Source: JACRFW01 sp964531745 (GTDB lineage Bacteria; Patescibacteriota; Patescibacteriia; Magasanikbacterales; GWA2-37-8). Taken from it: a DNA stretch of 26,411 bases. The stretch covers positions 1 to 26,411 of the forward strand of contig CAZHFX010000011.1 of assembly GCA_964531745.1 (NCBI GenBank), given 5' to 3'. The notes below the pieces were generated by a model. That model was not told the DNA's origin. It worked only from the letters and a program-made list of their open reading frames with translations, and searched no databases. Within the stretch, counting starts at the first letter, position 1. Each line of letters opens with the position of its first letter. Made by a program: the position numbers and the translations under genes. This document shows positions 1-8,412 of this stretch, piece after piece.

Positions 1-61
1 CCGTGGGCGGCGTTACGCGCCGCCAACCAAATTTTTACCGAAAATCCAAAATGTTTTTTTC

Positions 62-136
62 TGGTAGCCTCAAGGGGAATCGAACCCCTATTCTCGCCTT
101 GAGAAGGCGATGTCCTAACCGTTAGACGATGAGGCC
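62..136 (-). tRNA. tRNA-Glu (anticodon CTC)
   Basis: Read on the minus strand this folds as a full cloverleaf. The acceptor pair is GGCCTCA/TGAGGCT, with a G-U pair at position 1-72. The anticodon stem is TCGCC/GGCGA around the loop TTCTCAA, giving anticodon CTC (Glu, codon GAG). The T arm is AGGGG/CCCCT with loop TTCGATT. The 3' CCA is encoded in the DNA. It lies downstream of the methyltransferase gene and has its own promoter. I see no clear T-tract terminator beyond it; a GC hairpin at about 6-24 is not followed by a T run. Confidence 0.96.
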
Positions 137-151
137 AATAAAAGTGAAAAC

Positions 152-180
152 AATATAACAAAAAAAAATATAAAGGTCAA
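152..180 (-). promoter_or_regulatory. Promoter of tRNA-Glu
   Basis: On the minus strand a TTGACC -35 (175-180) and a TATATT -10 (152-157) are separated by exactly 17 bp. The expected start is about 8-10 nt before the mature tRNA 5' end. It lies between the methyltransferase stop and the tRNA, so the tRNA can be transcribed independently. Confidence 0.75.
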
Positions 181-189
181 TCATTTCCG

Positions 190-690
190 CTATACCTTAT
201 ACACAAAAATCCCCTGCTCTTTTTTTACCGGCGTGTGGCCGGGAATGGAAAACGCGTAGGAAATAATGATGGCACCGGGCTTAAGTTCGGTAAAAAGTTT
301 GGACGCGAGTTTTTTCATCGGTCTAGGAAGCAAAAAAGCGAACACCACATCGGCCTCGGAAAGGTCGGCTTGATAGAGCGACTGACAGCGCGCCGAAACG
401 CGGCCGGAAAGGCCTTTTAGTTTAATGGCCAGCAGTGTCCAGAAATATAAAACCGGATTCAGCTCATAACCAACCGCTTCAGCTCCCCGCTCGGCGGCGA
501 GAAAAAGCAGGCGGCCGGCGCCGGAGCCCAAATCAACCGCGCGCATCCCGGGACGGAGCGCCGCTATTTCCATCATCACCCGCGCCTGTTTGCGATGAGT
601 AGGCAAAAAAGGCACGCCGATAATCGCCGACACAACGAGAGTGAAAAGCGCCGCTCCTAGCAACACCAAAATTATCTGAAAAAAAATCAC
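190..690 (-). CDS. Membrane-anchored class I SAM methyltransferase-like protein
   Basis: A 166-aa protein starting at GTG. Residues 1-26 form one hydrophobic segment, so it is probably tethered to the membrane with the catalytic part in the cytoplasm. The rest resembles a class I Rossmann methyltransferase: motif I is VDLGSGAGR, an acidic residue follows in VGYELNP, and a later ADVVFAFLLP strand fits motif IV. The substrate cannot be told. The SAM-binding half is present but the domain is short, so it may be a minimal version of the fold. It lies 71 nt downstream of murF and is probably the last protein gene of the ftsI-murF transcript. No Shine-Dalgarno sequence is visible, which makes the start moderately uncertain. 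Confidence 0.82.
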   Translation of the reverse strand: MIFFQIILVLLGAALFTLVVSAIIGVPFLPTHRKQARVMMEIAALRPGMRAVDLGSGAGRLLFLAAERGAEAVGYELNPVLYFWTLLAIKLKGLSGRVSARCQSLYQADLSEADVVFAFLLPRPMKKLASKLFTELKPGAIIISYAFSIPGHTPVKKEQGIFVYKV

Positions 691-761
691 AAAAATAACA
701 TTAAACGCTAAATGTCAAATGCTAAATAACGATACTACTTTTTCGCCGTGTTTAACGTATG

Positions 762-2057
762 TCATTTCTTTAACCAATACTCTTCTTGCCTGACTAAAAA
801 ATCTTTGGCCCGAAGCGGCTCGGCCATCACTTCTTTGACAATTTTCTCCATGCGCGAACCCTGCGAGCCTTTTACTAAAATGACGTCGCCTTCGCCCAAC
901 TGCTCTTGTAAAAATTTACCGGCGGCAACTGAATTATCAAAACGAGTAATGCGGTGTTCGTCTAACCCGGCCTCGCGGGCGGCGGCGGCCGTTATTTTTG
1001 AAGCTTCCCCCACCGTGACGAGGCAATCAATGCCGAGCTCCGCCGCTTTGAAACCGATTTCCCGATGCGCGGCTTCCGTTTCCGGTCCGAGCTCCAGCAT
1101 ATCTCCGAGAATCGCCCAGCGCTCGGCGTCCGCCGGCGCGGGAATGCCCGCGAGCGTTTCCAAAGCGGCTTTGGCCGCCGCCGGGCTGGAATTATAGGTA
1201 TCATCAATGATGAGCGTATTTTTTATGCCAGGAATGAGACGCAAATGCCCTGGCAAAGGGGCAAACTGCCGCAAAGATTCGGCGGCAGAAACCAAATTAA
1301 CGCCGAAAATACTTCCCACCGCGATGGCGGCGAGAGCGGCCGGGATAAAGCTCTCGCTCAAAGCGCCCGGCAAAAAAACCGGCACCACATTCCCTTTATA
1401 ATGCACCTTAAAATTTAAACCGACCGGCCGCCAACCAGAATCGTCAAAAAGCACATTCACGTCAGTCGCCCGAATAGCCGCGCCTTCTTTCAGCCCATAG
1501 GTTAAAACTGCGGCCTTGGTAACGCCGGCATTTTCCATCACCAGCTCATCGTCAAAGTTCAGCACCGCGAAACCGTCGCGCCGGAGATGCGAAATGATAA
1601 TCCTTTTTTCCTGGGCGATTTTTTTAATAGTTTTGAAAAATTCCGTATGCGCGTGGGAAATGGCGGTAAGCACCCCCACGGCGCACGGCGCCATATCGGT
1701 GAGATATTGAATATCACCGGGGCGATCGGCGCCCATTTCCAAAATGAGCATTTTCGGATAGCGGTCGTCGCGAATGACAAGCAAACGGAGGGCTTTCGCA
1801 AAAACCTTCATCCAGCCAGCGACGGAACGTCCAGGGGTTTTAGTTGCGCCAAAAATGGTAAGCGGCACGCCCGCTTGATTATTATAATTCTTGGCGCTCG
1901 CGCGCACGTCAAAATGAGACTCCAGTACCGTCCGGATGGCTTCCTTGGCCGAGGTCTTGCCGACCGACCCGGTGATGCCAATCACAGCCGGATGATATTT
2001 TCTGATGACGGCGGCGGAAAACTTTTTGAGAAAAAAATACAATAAAGTAGACAGCAT
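762..2057 (-). CDS. murF: MurF-type Mur ligase (UDP-MurNAc-tripeptide:D-Ala-D-Ala ligase)
   Basis: Predicted to add D-Ala-D-Ala to the UDP-MurNAc tripeptide, using ATP, in cytoplasmic peptidoglycan synthesis. The P-loop TGSVGKTS is at about residues 29-36. KNYNNQAGVP, the central-domain ILEMGADRPGDI and the C-terminal DDTYNSSP and LGDMLELG blocks are characteristic of MurF. The frame is open to 2162, but that would overlap ftsI by about 100 nt. ATG 2057 lies directly after the ftsI stop and puts a hydrophobic helix right before the P-loop. ATG 2081 is an alternative. With this start the protein is 431 aa and lacks the usual roughly 80-residue N-terminal substrate domain. It is almost certainly cotranscribed with ftsI. 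No murE is present between them. Confidence 0.88.
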   Translation of the reverse strand: MLSTLLYFFLKKFSAAVIRKYHPAVIGITGSVGKTSAKEAIRTVLESHFDVRASAKNYNNQAGVPLTIFGATKTPGRSVAGWMKVFAKALRLLVIRDDRYPKMLILEMGADRPGDIQYLTDMAPCAVGVLTAISHAHTEFFKTIKKIAQEKRIIISHLRRDGFAVLNFDDELVMENAGVTKAAVLTYGLKEGAAIRATDVNVLFDDSGWRPVGLNFKVHYKGNVVPVFLPGALSESFIPAALAAIAVGSIFGVNLVSAAESLRQFAPLPGHLRLIPGIKNTLIIDDTYNSSPAAAKAALETLAGIPAPADAERWAILGDMLELGPETEAAHREIGFKAAELGIDCLVTVGEASKITAAAAREAGLDEHRITRFDNSVAAGKFLQEQLGEGDVILVKGSQGSRMEKIVKEVMAEPLRAKDFLVRQEEYWLKK

Positions 2058-2058
2058 A

Positions 2059-3801
2059 TTAACGGTCGCCGGGTATGGCATAATAATTGAGCGCAAATTG
2101 CAAAACGTCTTTAAAAACCGGCAAGGCGGTCTGCTCCGCCCACTGGCGCTCCGGCTCTTCATATTTTACCACTAAAACGAGTGCTGGGTCAGAGGCCGGA
2201 GCAAAACCGGCGAACGTATGATTGGTGCGATTGGCGCTATATACTCCGCGTTCGGCAATCTGCGCCGTGCCGGTTTTGCCGGCGACATAATAAGTATCAA
2301 TTTTTGCCGTCTGGTAGTGATTTTCCACGACCGAAACCAGCATGGCGCTCAAGAGCTTGGCGGCGTGTTCAGAAATGACCTGCTCCGCCACCATCGGCGC
2401 GGTAATTTCCTTTTCGCCGCTCGGATAGCGCACTTGATCAATAATGAATGGTTTCATCAGCTTCCCGCCATTAGCAATGGCGGCATAGCCGGCGGCCACT
2501 TGAAGCGGGGTGGCGGTAAGACCCTGGCCAAAGGAACCGTTGGCGCCAAAAATTTCTCCCTTCTTTTGAAGAGACTTGGCATCACCCGCCACCTCGGTAT
2601 TAAGGGCGATGCCAGTCTTATCGCCGAATCCGAATTTCTCAATGTACTCCCGGAAGCGCTCGCCTCCCACTTTTTCTTCCACCCACACGGCGCCGGTATT
2701 GATTGACTTTTCCAAAACTTGCGTCATCGTTTGCTCGCCATAGCAGGCCTGCATGGCGTTGCGCACGCGATGGCCGTTAATAACGCGCTCGCACGGGTCA
2801 GTGTAGGTGGTATTAGGGAAAATCTTGCCAAGATCAAGCCCGGCACCCATGGTAAAAGCTTTAAAAACCGACCCTGGCTCATAGGCCGTAAAAATAGCGG
2901 TGTTATTATAAACCGCTAAATCATTAACTTTTGAATAATTATTCGGATCAAAATCCGGAAGACTGCACATAGCGAGAACTGCCCCGGTTTTAGAATTCAT
3001 AAGCACCAGAGCGGCGCTTTTAGCGCCATAATCTTTCAGGCCCTGGCGCAACCGCTCGCAAGCGGCGCTTTCCACGGCGCGATCAATCGTTAAAACCAGA
3101 TCGGCGCCATTCTCTGAGGGCACCATCGTGCGATCAGCGAACGATATCCAACTGCCGAGCGCGCCTTTTTCGCCCATCGTAAATCCGCCTTTGCCGGCCA
3201 ATTTTTTTTCCCAATATCCTTCAATGCCATAACGTCCGGTAATATTGCCGGCCGAGTCAGAACCAGTAAAACCCAGCACAGACGCCGCCAGCGGCCCTTC
3301 CGGGTAGTAGCGCATGCTCACGCCAGCGGTATAGACGCCCTTGAGTTTGGCCGCCTCCAACCGAGCGGCAACTTCCGGCAAAACTTTTTTGGCAATCACC
3401 GCATACGAATCGGAATGATCGGATAATTTCGCGAACGTACTCTGCTGTTCCCCAGAAGTTTGGCCGAGCCGGGCGGCAATCTGCGCGCTGGTCGTCGCCG
3501 TTTCTTCCGGAGAAATTTCGCGCGGGTTGGCGTAAACAATGAAAAACTCCTTGTTCACCGCCGCGGGATACTCAATTCCCGCGCGCGCGTCTTTGAAATA
3601 AATTTGCCCTCGATCGGGGTGAAGCTTCTGGTAGATTTCATGGGTGTTAAGCGCGAAGAGAGCATAATAATTATGCTGGAAAATTTGCAATATGGATAGC
3701 CGGGCGGCAATCCACAGGGCGAGCAATAAAAAGACTAGCGCTACCCATCGGATTCGGGAGCGATCGTCAGCGGCTTGGGTTGACTGATGGTACATTCTCA
3801 T
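2059..3801 (-). CDS. ftsI: Class B penicillin-binding protein, FtsI-like transpeptidase
   Basis: A 580-aa peptidoglycan D,D-transpeptidase, expected to cross-link the septal wall. A short cytoplasmic tail is followed by one membrane helix at about residues 19-40, a dimerisation/pedestal region beginning near DRGQIYFKD, and the transpeptidase domain. All three active-site motifs are visible: SVFK with Ser311 and Lys314, SIN at Ser366, and KTGT at Lys509. Length matches the FtsI/PBP3 family. I prefer FtsI to PBP2/MrdA because murF follows immediately, as in dcw clusters, but mraY, murB and the MurC-type gene lie elsewhere in this window. A good promoter ends only about 11 nt before the start codon, so the mRNA is nearly leaderless. 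Confidence 0.88.
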   Translation of the reverse strand: MRMYHQSTQAADDRSRIRWVALVFLLLALWIAARLSILQIFQHNYYALFALNTHEIYQKLHPDRGQIYFKDARAGIEYPAAVNKEFFIVYANPREISPEETATTSAQIAARLGQTSGEQQSTFAKLSDHSDSYAVIAKKVLPEVAARLEAAKLKGVYTAGVSMRYYPEGPLAASVLGFTGSDSAGNITGRYGIEGYWEKKLAGKGGFTMGEKGALGSWISFADRTMVPSENGADLVLTIDRAVESAACERLRQGLKDYGAKSAALVLMNSKTGAVLAMCSLPDFDPNNYSKVNDLAVYNNTAIFTAYEPGSVFKAFTMGAGLDLGKIFPNTTYTDPCERVINGHRVRNAMQACYGEQTMTQVLEKSINTGAVWVEEKVGGERFREYIEKFGFGDKTGIALNTEVAGDAKSLQKKGEIFGANGSFGQGLTATPLQVAAGYAAIANGGKLMKPFIIDQVRYPSGEKEITAPMVAEQVISEHAAKLLSAMLVSVVENHYQTAKIDTYYVAGKTGTAQIAERGVYSANRTNHTFAGFAPASDPALVLVVKYEEPERQWAEQTALPVFKDVLQFALNYYAIPGDR

Positions 3802-3812
3802 AATACGCGCCT

Positions 3813-3841
3813 AGTATACCCTTTTTTGAACCTTTCAGCAA
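3813..3841 (-). promoter_or_regulatory. Promoter of ftsI-murF
   Basis: Minus-strand TTGCTG (3836-3841) and TATACT (3813-3818) with a 17-bp spacer. The predicted start is near 3806, about 5 nt before the ftsI ATG, so the transcript would be essentially leaderless. It lies immediately after the typA terminator. Confidence 0.8.
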
Positions 3842-3842
3842 C

Positions 3843-3863
3843 AAAAAACCGGCGCCGCGCCGG
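3843..3863 (-). terminator. Intrinsic terminator of typA
   Basis: On the minus strand a CCGGCG/CGCCGG stem with a 3-nt loop (3849-3863) is followed by six T residues (3848-3843). It begins about 24 nt after the typA stop and separates typA from the ftsI promoter. Confidence 0.85.
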
Positions 3864-3886
3864 AAAATTTGAGGACAAAAAAATTA

Positions 3887-5698
3887 TTAGAGTATTCCCT
3901 TGGCTTTTCGTCTGGCCTCGTCTTCATCCAATATCATTTTACGGATACGAATATTTTTTGGGGTTACCTCCACAAACTCATCTGAACCAATATATTCAAG
4001 TGCGTCCTCCAAATCCATCGTCTGCGGAGCGTTGAAGTGCTCGGCCGAACCATCGCCCTTGGAGCGCATATTGGAAAGCTGTTTGGCTTTGCAAACATTC
4101 ACCCGAATATCTTCGCCGCGGGCATTCTGCCCGACCACCTGGCCTTTGTACACTTCCACGCCCGGACCGATAAACAAAACACCGCGATCTTGAACATTCA
4201 ACAGACCGTAGAGATTTGAGACGCCGGTTTCATGAGCGACCAGCGAACCTTGATCGCGCTCATGCCAGCCGCCCGGGTCGGCGTCATACCCCCAGAAAAT
4301 AGTGTTAATGATGCCCAGGCCGCGAGTGTCCGTAAGAAATTCAGTGCGATACCCAAAAAGTCCGCGGGTGGGAATAATAAATTCAAGCGAGGTAATACCG
4401 CCAGCCGCGCGCATATTTTGAAGCCGCCCGCGGCGCGCGCCGAGCTTTTGAATCACGATGCCGGCGTAGTCATCGGGCGCTTCCACAAACACTTGTTCGT
4501 GCGGAGTCAAAATTTTGCCAGCCGATTCTTTGTTAATTACCTGCGGCTGGGACACCTGAAATTCAAAACCCTCGCGGCGCAGGCGTTCAATCAAAATCGC
4601 CAGGTGAAGTTCACCGCGCCCGGACACAATCCAATTTCCTTCCGCTCCATCAACAACGCGGAGCGCGACATCGGTTTCCAATTCTTTAAATAACCGTTCG
4701 CGGAGCTGGCGCGAAGTGGAAAACTTTCCTTCTTGGCCGGCAAAAGGAGAATCGTTGACGGCAAAGGTCATTTTCACGGTTGGTTCATCAATGGTGATAG
4801 CGGGGAGAGCAGACGGGTTTACAACATCGGCGATAGTTTCGCCAATTGTCACATCGGGAATGCCGGCAATGGTCACGATGTCGCCGGCGCCCACCTCTTC
4901 TTTAGTTTCCACTTTATCCAGCCCCTGAAAAGTAAAAACCGATGTCAGGCGATATTTTTTCATTTCGCCCGCGCGGCTGATGTGCATGATTTCCTGATTG
5001 GCCTTTAGCCGGCCATTGTAAATGCGGCCGGTAGCCAAACGTCCCTTAAAGTTATCCGGCGCGATAGTAACAGTAAGCATCTGCAGAGGGGCAGACGGGT
5101 CGCCGGCCGGCTCCGGCACAAATTTCAAAATAGCCTCAAACAAAGGAGCGATATCGGTCATCGCGGATAGATCGGGGGCCAGCCCGGCCTTGCCTTGCTT
5201 GGCGGCGGCGTAAATAACCGGAAAATTGGCGATATCATCGGAAGCGCCCAGCTCCAAAAAGAGGTCAAAGGTTTTATCAAGGGCGTACTGCGGGCGAGCG
5301 TCTGATTTGTCAATTTTATTGATAACGACGATGATGCGATGGCCCATAGCGAGAGCCTTTTTAAGCACAAAACGAGTCTGCGGCATTGGTCCCTCTTTGG
5401 CATCCACCAAGAGCAAACAGCCATCGGCCATTTTCAAAACCCGCTCCACTTCCCCTCCAAAATCGGCGTGGCCTGGAGTGTCAATGATATTTATTTTAAC
5501 GTCATTCCAAACGACGGAAGCATTTTTAGAAAAAATGGTAATGCCGCGTTCGCGCTCCAAATCCTTGCTGTCCATGATGGCCGCCTGGCCGGACTGTTCT
5601 TTGGAAAGCTTGGTGTTGCTTTGACGCAACAAAGCATCCACCAGCGTGGTTTTGCCATGGTCAACGTGCGCGATAATGGCGATATTGCGTATCTTCAC
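3887..5698 (-). CDS. typA: Ribosome-associated translational GTPase TypA/BipA
   Basis: A 603-aa translation-factor GTPase of the TypA/BipA family, which binds 70S ribosomes and supports ribosome assembly and stress adaptation. Visible G motifs: AHVDHGKT (10-17), RGITI (51-55), DTPGH (73-77) and NKID (127-130). The remaining length fits the EF-G-like domains plus the TypA-specific C-terminal domain, including the GRGELHLAILIERLRREG block and the typical RGLFGYRTEFLTDTRG segment. The start is GTG 5698, without a Shine-Dalgarno sequence. Its own promoter overlaps the end of the preceding gene, a terminator-like hairpin lies in its leader, and a strong terminator follows it. Confidence 0.97.
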   Translation of the reverse strand: MKIRNIAIIAHVDHGKTTLVDALLRQSNTKLSKEQSGQAAIMDSKDLERERGITIFSKNASVVWNDVKINIIDTPGHADFGGEVERVLKMADGCLLLVDAKEGPMPQTRFVLKKALAMGHRIIVVINKIDKSDARPQYALDKTFDLFLELGASDDIANFPVIYAAAKQGKAGLAPDLSAMTDIAPLFEAILKFVPEPAGDPSAPLQMLTVTIAPDNFKGRLATGRIYNGRLKANQEIMHISRAGEMKKYRLTSVFTFQGLDKVETKEEVGAGDIVTIAGIPDVTIGETIADVVNPSALPAITIDEPTVKMTFAVNDSPFAGQEGKFSTSRQLRERLFKELETDVALRVVDGAEGNWIVSGRGELHLAILIERLRREGFEFQVSQPQVINKESAGKILTPHEQVFVEAPDDYAGIVIQKLGARRGRLQNMRAAGGITSLEFIIPTRGLFGYRTEFLTDTRGLGIINTIFWGYDADPGGWHERDQGSLVAHETGVSNLYGLLNVQDRGVLFIGPGVEVYKGQVVGQNARGEDIRVNVCKAKQLSNMRSKGDGSAEHFNAPQTMDLEDALEYIGSDEFVEVTPKNIRIRKMILDEDEARRKAKGIL

Positions 5699-5705
5699 AA
5701 TTTTT

Positions 5706-5731
5706 AATAAAAAATCTGCTCACAGAGCAGA
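5706..5731 (-). terminator. Terminator-like hairpin in the typA leader
   Basis: On the minus strand TCTGCTC/GAGCAGA closes a 3-nt loop (5715-5731) and is followed by TTTTTTATT. It lies downstream of the predicted typA promoter but upstream of the typA GTG. It could stop readthrough from the upstream genes, or attenuate typA itself. Confidence 0.72.
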
Positions 5732-5748
5732 ATACTCTAACGAACGCT

Positions 5749-5777
5749 AGCATAACATAAACAACAAAAAAAATCAA
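5749..5777 (-). promoter_or_regulatory. Promoter of typA
   Basis: Minus-strand TTGATT (5772-5777) and TATGCT (5749-5754) are separated by 17 bp. The -35 overlaps the stop codon of the preceding gene. Predicted start is near 5742, giving a leader of about 44 nt that contains the hairpin at 5715-5731. Confidence 0.65.
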
Positions 5778-6199
5778 GCCACCGGGTGTTCTTTCTCAAA
5801 AGCCTCAAGTTTGGCGAGAAAAAGCTCCGCCTGCATTATAGCTTCCTCCAGGCGGCGCAAATGAAGAGAGGTGATAAAAGGAGCCGGGGTCGGCATTTTT
5901 TCACCATTCGGCGGAAAGAGAACCGCCTCCCCTAGAAATCGCGAAAGCCTCTCCGGCAGTTCCACCATCAGCCGGCCGCCGCGCGCCGCCAAATTGGCCT
6001 GCTTGGCTTCCATTTTTTCACGCAAAATTTTACGATTGTCGCTTGGATCAAATTTCTCTTTCCCAACCGTCCGTAAAAGATGGCCTAACCTTGCCATTAG
6101 TCCAATCCCCTCTTGTTCAAATCTGTCCCGGCGCTCGGAAACGCTCAATAAACTTTCGTTGCGAAAATGAACTACTTCAATTGGTTTTTCTCCAAACAT
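5774..6199 (-). CDS. Conserved-looking hypothetical protein, helical and charged
   Basis: I do not recognise this 141-aa protein. It is rich in charged residues and predicted mostly helical. The N-terminal part contains an ERRDRFEQEG segment, and two leucine-rich amphipathic stretches lie near the C-terminus. There is no signal peptide, membrane helix or metal-binding motif. I chose ATG 6199, which begins 2 nt after the stop of the upstream reductase; a TTG six bases earlier is possible. The tight spacing means cotranscription, and probably translational coupling, with the reductase. Its stop overlaps the -35 box of typA. Coding is supported by the tight packing and its clean open frame. Confidence 0.7.
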   Translation of the reverse strand: MFGEKPIEVVHFRNESLLSVSERRDRFEQEGIGLMARLGHLLRTVGKEKFDPSDNRKILREKMEAKQANLAARGGRLMVELPERLSRFLGEAVLFPPNGEKMPTPAPFITSLHLRRLEEAIMQAELFLAKLEAFEKEHPVA

Positions 6200-6201
6200 A
6201 C

Positions 6202-6891
6202 TCAAAAAATTTCTATATGAATACTTTTTGTGTTCATACCTTGAACAAGCAATATCCGGCGGACGTCTTCCACCATATCGGCACTACCACAAATATAATA
6301 CTCCCCTCTGGCTGAAATTGGAAGATGCGCGGTGACTCTTCCCTGCTTGCCGACCCAACTAGAGCCGGGCTGGGTCAAAGTGATGACAAACTCAAAACGC
6401 GGCCGGCTTTGCTTCACCGCCTCCAAACGTTCAACCCAAAACAAATCTTCTTCGCTCCGGACACCCAACAACAACGCGGCCTGATCATTCGTCGCCAAAC
6501 TGCCTCTAATCATAGACATGACGGGTGCGATGCCAGCGCCGGTGGCGATAAATATCTTTTGTTTGGCATGTTCCGGCTTCACGACAAAAAAACCGCGAGC
6601 CGCGCTTATAGCCACCTCTCCGCCGACCGGCAAACCAGCAAACAAGGCCGAGGCCTTGCCGCCGGGTAAAATTTTCACGCACAGTTCCAAATAATTGTCG
6701 TTTGGAATTGATGACAACGAGTAACTGCGCAACACAAACTTTTCGCCTTCCGGCACACGCACCTGCACAAACTGACCGGGCGCGAATGAAAAACCGACCG
6801 GTTTGGTGAAGCGCAAAATAACAATCTGGCGGGCGACTGTTTGCTTGGCAATAAGTTGTACTGTCTGAAAAATCGGAGCGGCCATATACAT
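6202..6891 (-). CDS. FAD/NAD(P)H ferredoxin-reductase-family oxidoreductase
   Basis: A 229-aa flavoprotein of the ferredoxin-NADP reductase superfamily, built from an N-terminal FAD barrel and a C-terminal nucleotide-binding domain. The FAD motif is RSYSLSS. The pyridine-nucleotide domain shows TGAGIAPVMSM and the YICGSADMV motif, and the protein ends in an aromatic residue (HIEIF), as is common in this family. It has no [2Fe-2S] domain, so it needs a separate electron carrier. The ferredoxin at 11167 is an obvious candidate (inference). The gene is divergent from the SUF operon and the two -10 boxes overlap. ATG 6891 is used; ATG 6885 is equally plausible. Confidence 0.86.
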   Translation of the reverse strand: MYMAAPIFQTVQLIAKQTVARQIVILRFTKPVGFSFAPGQFVQVRVPEGEKFVLRSYSLSSIPNDNYLELCVKILPGGKASALFAGLPVGGEVAISAARGFFVVKPEHAKQKIFIATGAGIAPVMSMIRGSLATNDQAALLLGVRSEEDLFWVERLEAVKQSRPRFEFVITLTQPGSSWVGKQGRVTAHLPISARGEYYICGSADMVEDVRRILLVQGMNTKSIHIEIF

Positions 6892-6919
6892 TGACAAAAG
6901 ACCAAAAAAAAACTATACT
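6891..6919 (+). promoter_or_regulatory. Near-consensus promoter of the SUF operon
   Basis: TTGACA (6891-6896), a 17-bp spacer and TATACT (6914-6919) make this the best promoter in the window. Predicted start is near 6926, leaving a leader of about 69 nt before sufB. The -35 overlaps the start of the divergent reductase gene. On the opposite strand TATAGT (6912-6917) overlaps the -10, so one AT-rich block could serve both directions. I see no IscR- or SufR-type operator that I can name. Confidence 0.88.
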
Positions 6920-6994
6920 AGTGGTGTTCTTTGCCCTTTTTTAAGCTAAAATTGCTTATTCATAGTATCATACGCAAAGATACGGCGCAACCCT

Positions 6995-8407
6995 ATGACC
7001 AAACAAAAATTTAACAGCCTCACCGCCTCGCACCGCCCGCTCTACGACGGCGCCGACAAAGAATCAACGCGTTTTAAGGCCGCACCAGGTTTGACCGAAG
7101 AATTAGTGCGGGCTATCTCCGCGCAAAAAAACGAACCACCCTGGATGCTAGAGAAACGGCTCCATGGATTTTTTTTATTTCAAAAAACACCCCTCCCCGC
7201 TTGGGGGCCAGACCTGTCTAAGCTTGATCTAGACTCTATCACCTACTTTGTCCGCCCGGACACCGCCGAGGCCAAACGCTGGGAAGATGTGCCTGACACG
7301 ATTAAGAAAACTTTTGACCGCCTGGGCATTCCGGAGGCGGAGAAAAAAATGCTGGCCGGCGCGGGCGCGCAATACGATTCCGACGTAGTGTACCACAAAC
7401 TCAAAAAACAATGGGAGGAACAGGGCGTTATTTTTGAAAACATGGATACGGCCGTACAAAAATACCCCGGCCTCGTAAAAAAATATTTCATGACCGAGTG
7501 CGTGCCCGCGTCCGACCATAAATTCAACATGCTCCACGCCGCGGTCTGGAGCGGCGGCACGTTTATCTATGTGCCTAAAGGCGTAAAAATCGGCCTGCCT
7601 CTGCAGGCTTACTTCCGCATGAATGCCAAAGGTGGCGGCCAGTTTGAACACACGCTCATTGTCGCCGACGAAGGGTCGGAACTTCATTACATTGAAGGTT
7701 GTAGCGCCCCGCGCTACGGCGCGAACTCATTGCATGCCGGGTGCGTGGAAATTTTCGTCCGCAAAAATGCCCGCGTGCGGTACTCTTCTATTGAAAATTG
7801 GTCCAAAGACACCTATAATCTAAATACTAAACGTGCGCTCGTGAACGAAGACGGCGTGATAGAGTGGGTCAACGGCAATTTGGGTTCCGGCGTTACTATG
7901 CTTTACCCCGCGTCTATTCTCCGCGGACGCGGCGCCCGCTCGGATTCTCTGGGCGTGGCGTTCGCCGGCCCGGGCCAAAACCAAGACACCGGCGCCAAAG
8001 CGATTCATACCGCGCCCAACACCAGCTCGCATATTGTTTCTAAATCCATTTCCGTAAACGGCGGCCGAAACACCTTCCGCGGGCTTATTCACATAACGCC
8101 ATCCGCGAAAAATGTCAACGCCTCAATGGCCTGCGACGCCTTGCTCATCGGCGAAAAATCCGCCGCCGATACTATTCCGGAGTTAAAAATTAAAAATGAA
8201 CAGGTGAATGTAGCGCACGAAGCGCGCGTGGGGCGCATCGGCGAAGAAGAAATATTCTTTTTACAATCGCGTGGTTTTTCCGAAACGGAAGCCACCCGCC
8301 TGGTGGTGTCTGGCTTCATTGAGCCCATCATCAAAGCCATGCCGGTAGAGTACGCGCTGGAATTAAATAAATTAATTGATATGGAAATGGAAGACGCAGT
8401 CGGATAA
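6995..8407 (+). CDS. sufB: Fe-S cluster assembly scaffold SufB
   Basis: A 470-aa scaffold subunit on which Fe-S clusters are built, working with the ATPase SufC. The family-typical segments are present: GVIFENMDTAVQKYP near residue 145, the beta-helix blocks IVADEGSELHYIEGCSAP and NLNTKRALV, and the C-terminal NVAHEARVGRIGEEEIFFL and RGFSETEATRLVVSGFIEP. Length matches SufB rather than the shorter SufD. It is the first gene of an operon with sufS five bases downstream. No sufD is present in this window, so SufB may act as a homodimer with SufC (inference). Confidence 0.97.
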   Translation: MTKQKFNSLTASHRPLYDGADKESTRFKAAPGLTEELVRAISAQKNEPPWMLEKRLHGFFLFQKTPLPAWGPDLSKLDLDSITYFVRPDTAEAKRWEDVPDTIKKTFDRLGIPEAEKKMLAGAGAQYDSDVVYHKLKKQWEEQGVIFENMDTAVQKYPGLVKKYFMTECVPASDHKFNMLHAAVWSGGTFIYVPKGVKIGLPLQAYFRMNAKGGGQFEHTLIVADEGSELHYIEGCSAPRYGANSLHAGCVEIFVRKNARVRYSSIENWSKDTYNLNTKRALVNEDGVIEWVNGNLGSGVTMLYPASILRGRGARSDSLGVAFAGPGQNQDTGAKAIHTAPNTSSHIVSKSISVNGGRNTFRGLIHITPSAKNVNASMACDALLIGEKSAADTIPELKIKNEQVNVAHEARVGRIGEEEIFFLQSRGFSETEATRLVVSGFIEPIIKAMPVEYALELNKLIDMEMEDAVG

Positions 8408-8412
8408 AATAT

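Noticed and set aside
1..60. GC hairpin after tRNA-Glu as a terminator
   Set aside because: The GGCGGCG/CGCCGCC stem is not followed by a T tract on the minus strand.
6926..6994. Riboswitch or Fe-S-responsive structure in the sufB leader
   Set aside because: Only a weak GTATC/GATAC stem is visible, and no known riboswitch core is recognisable.
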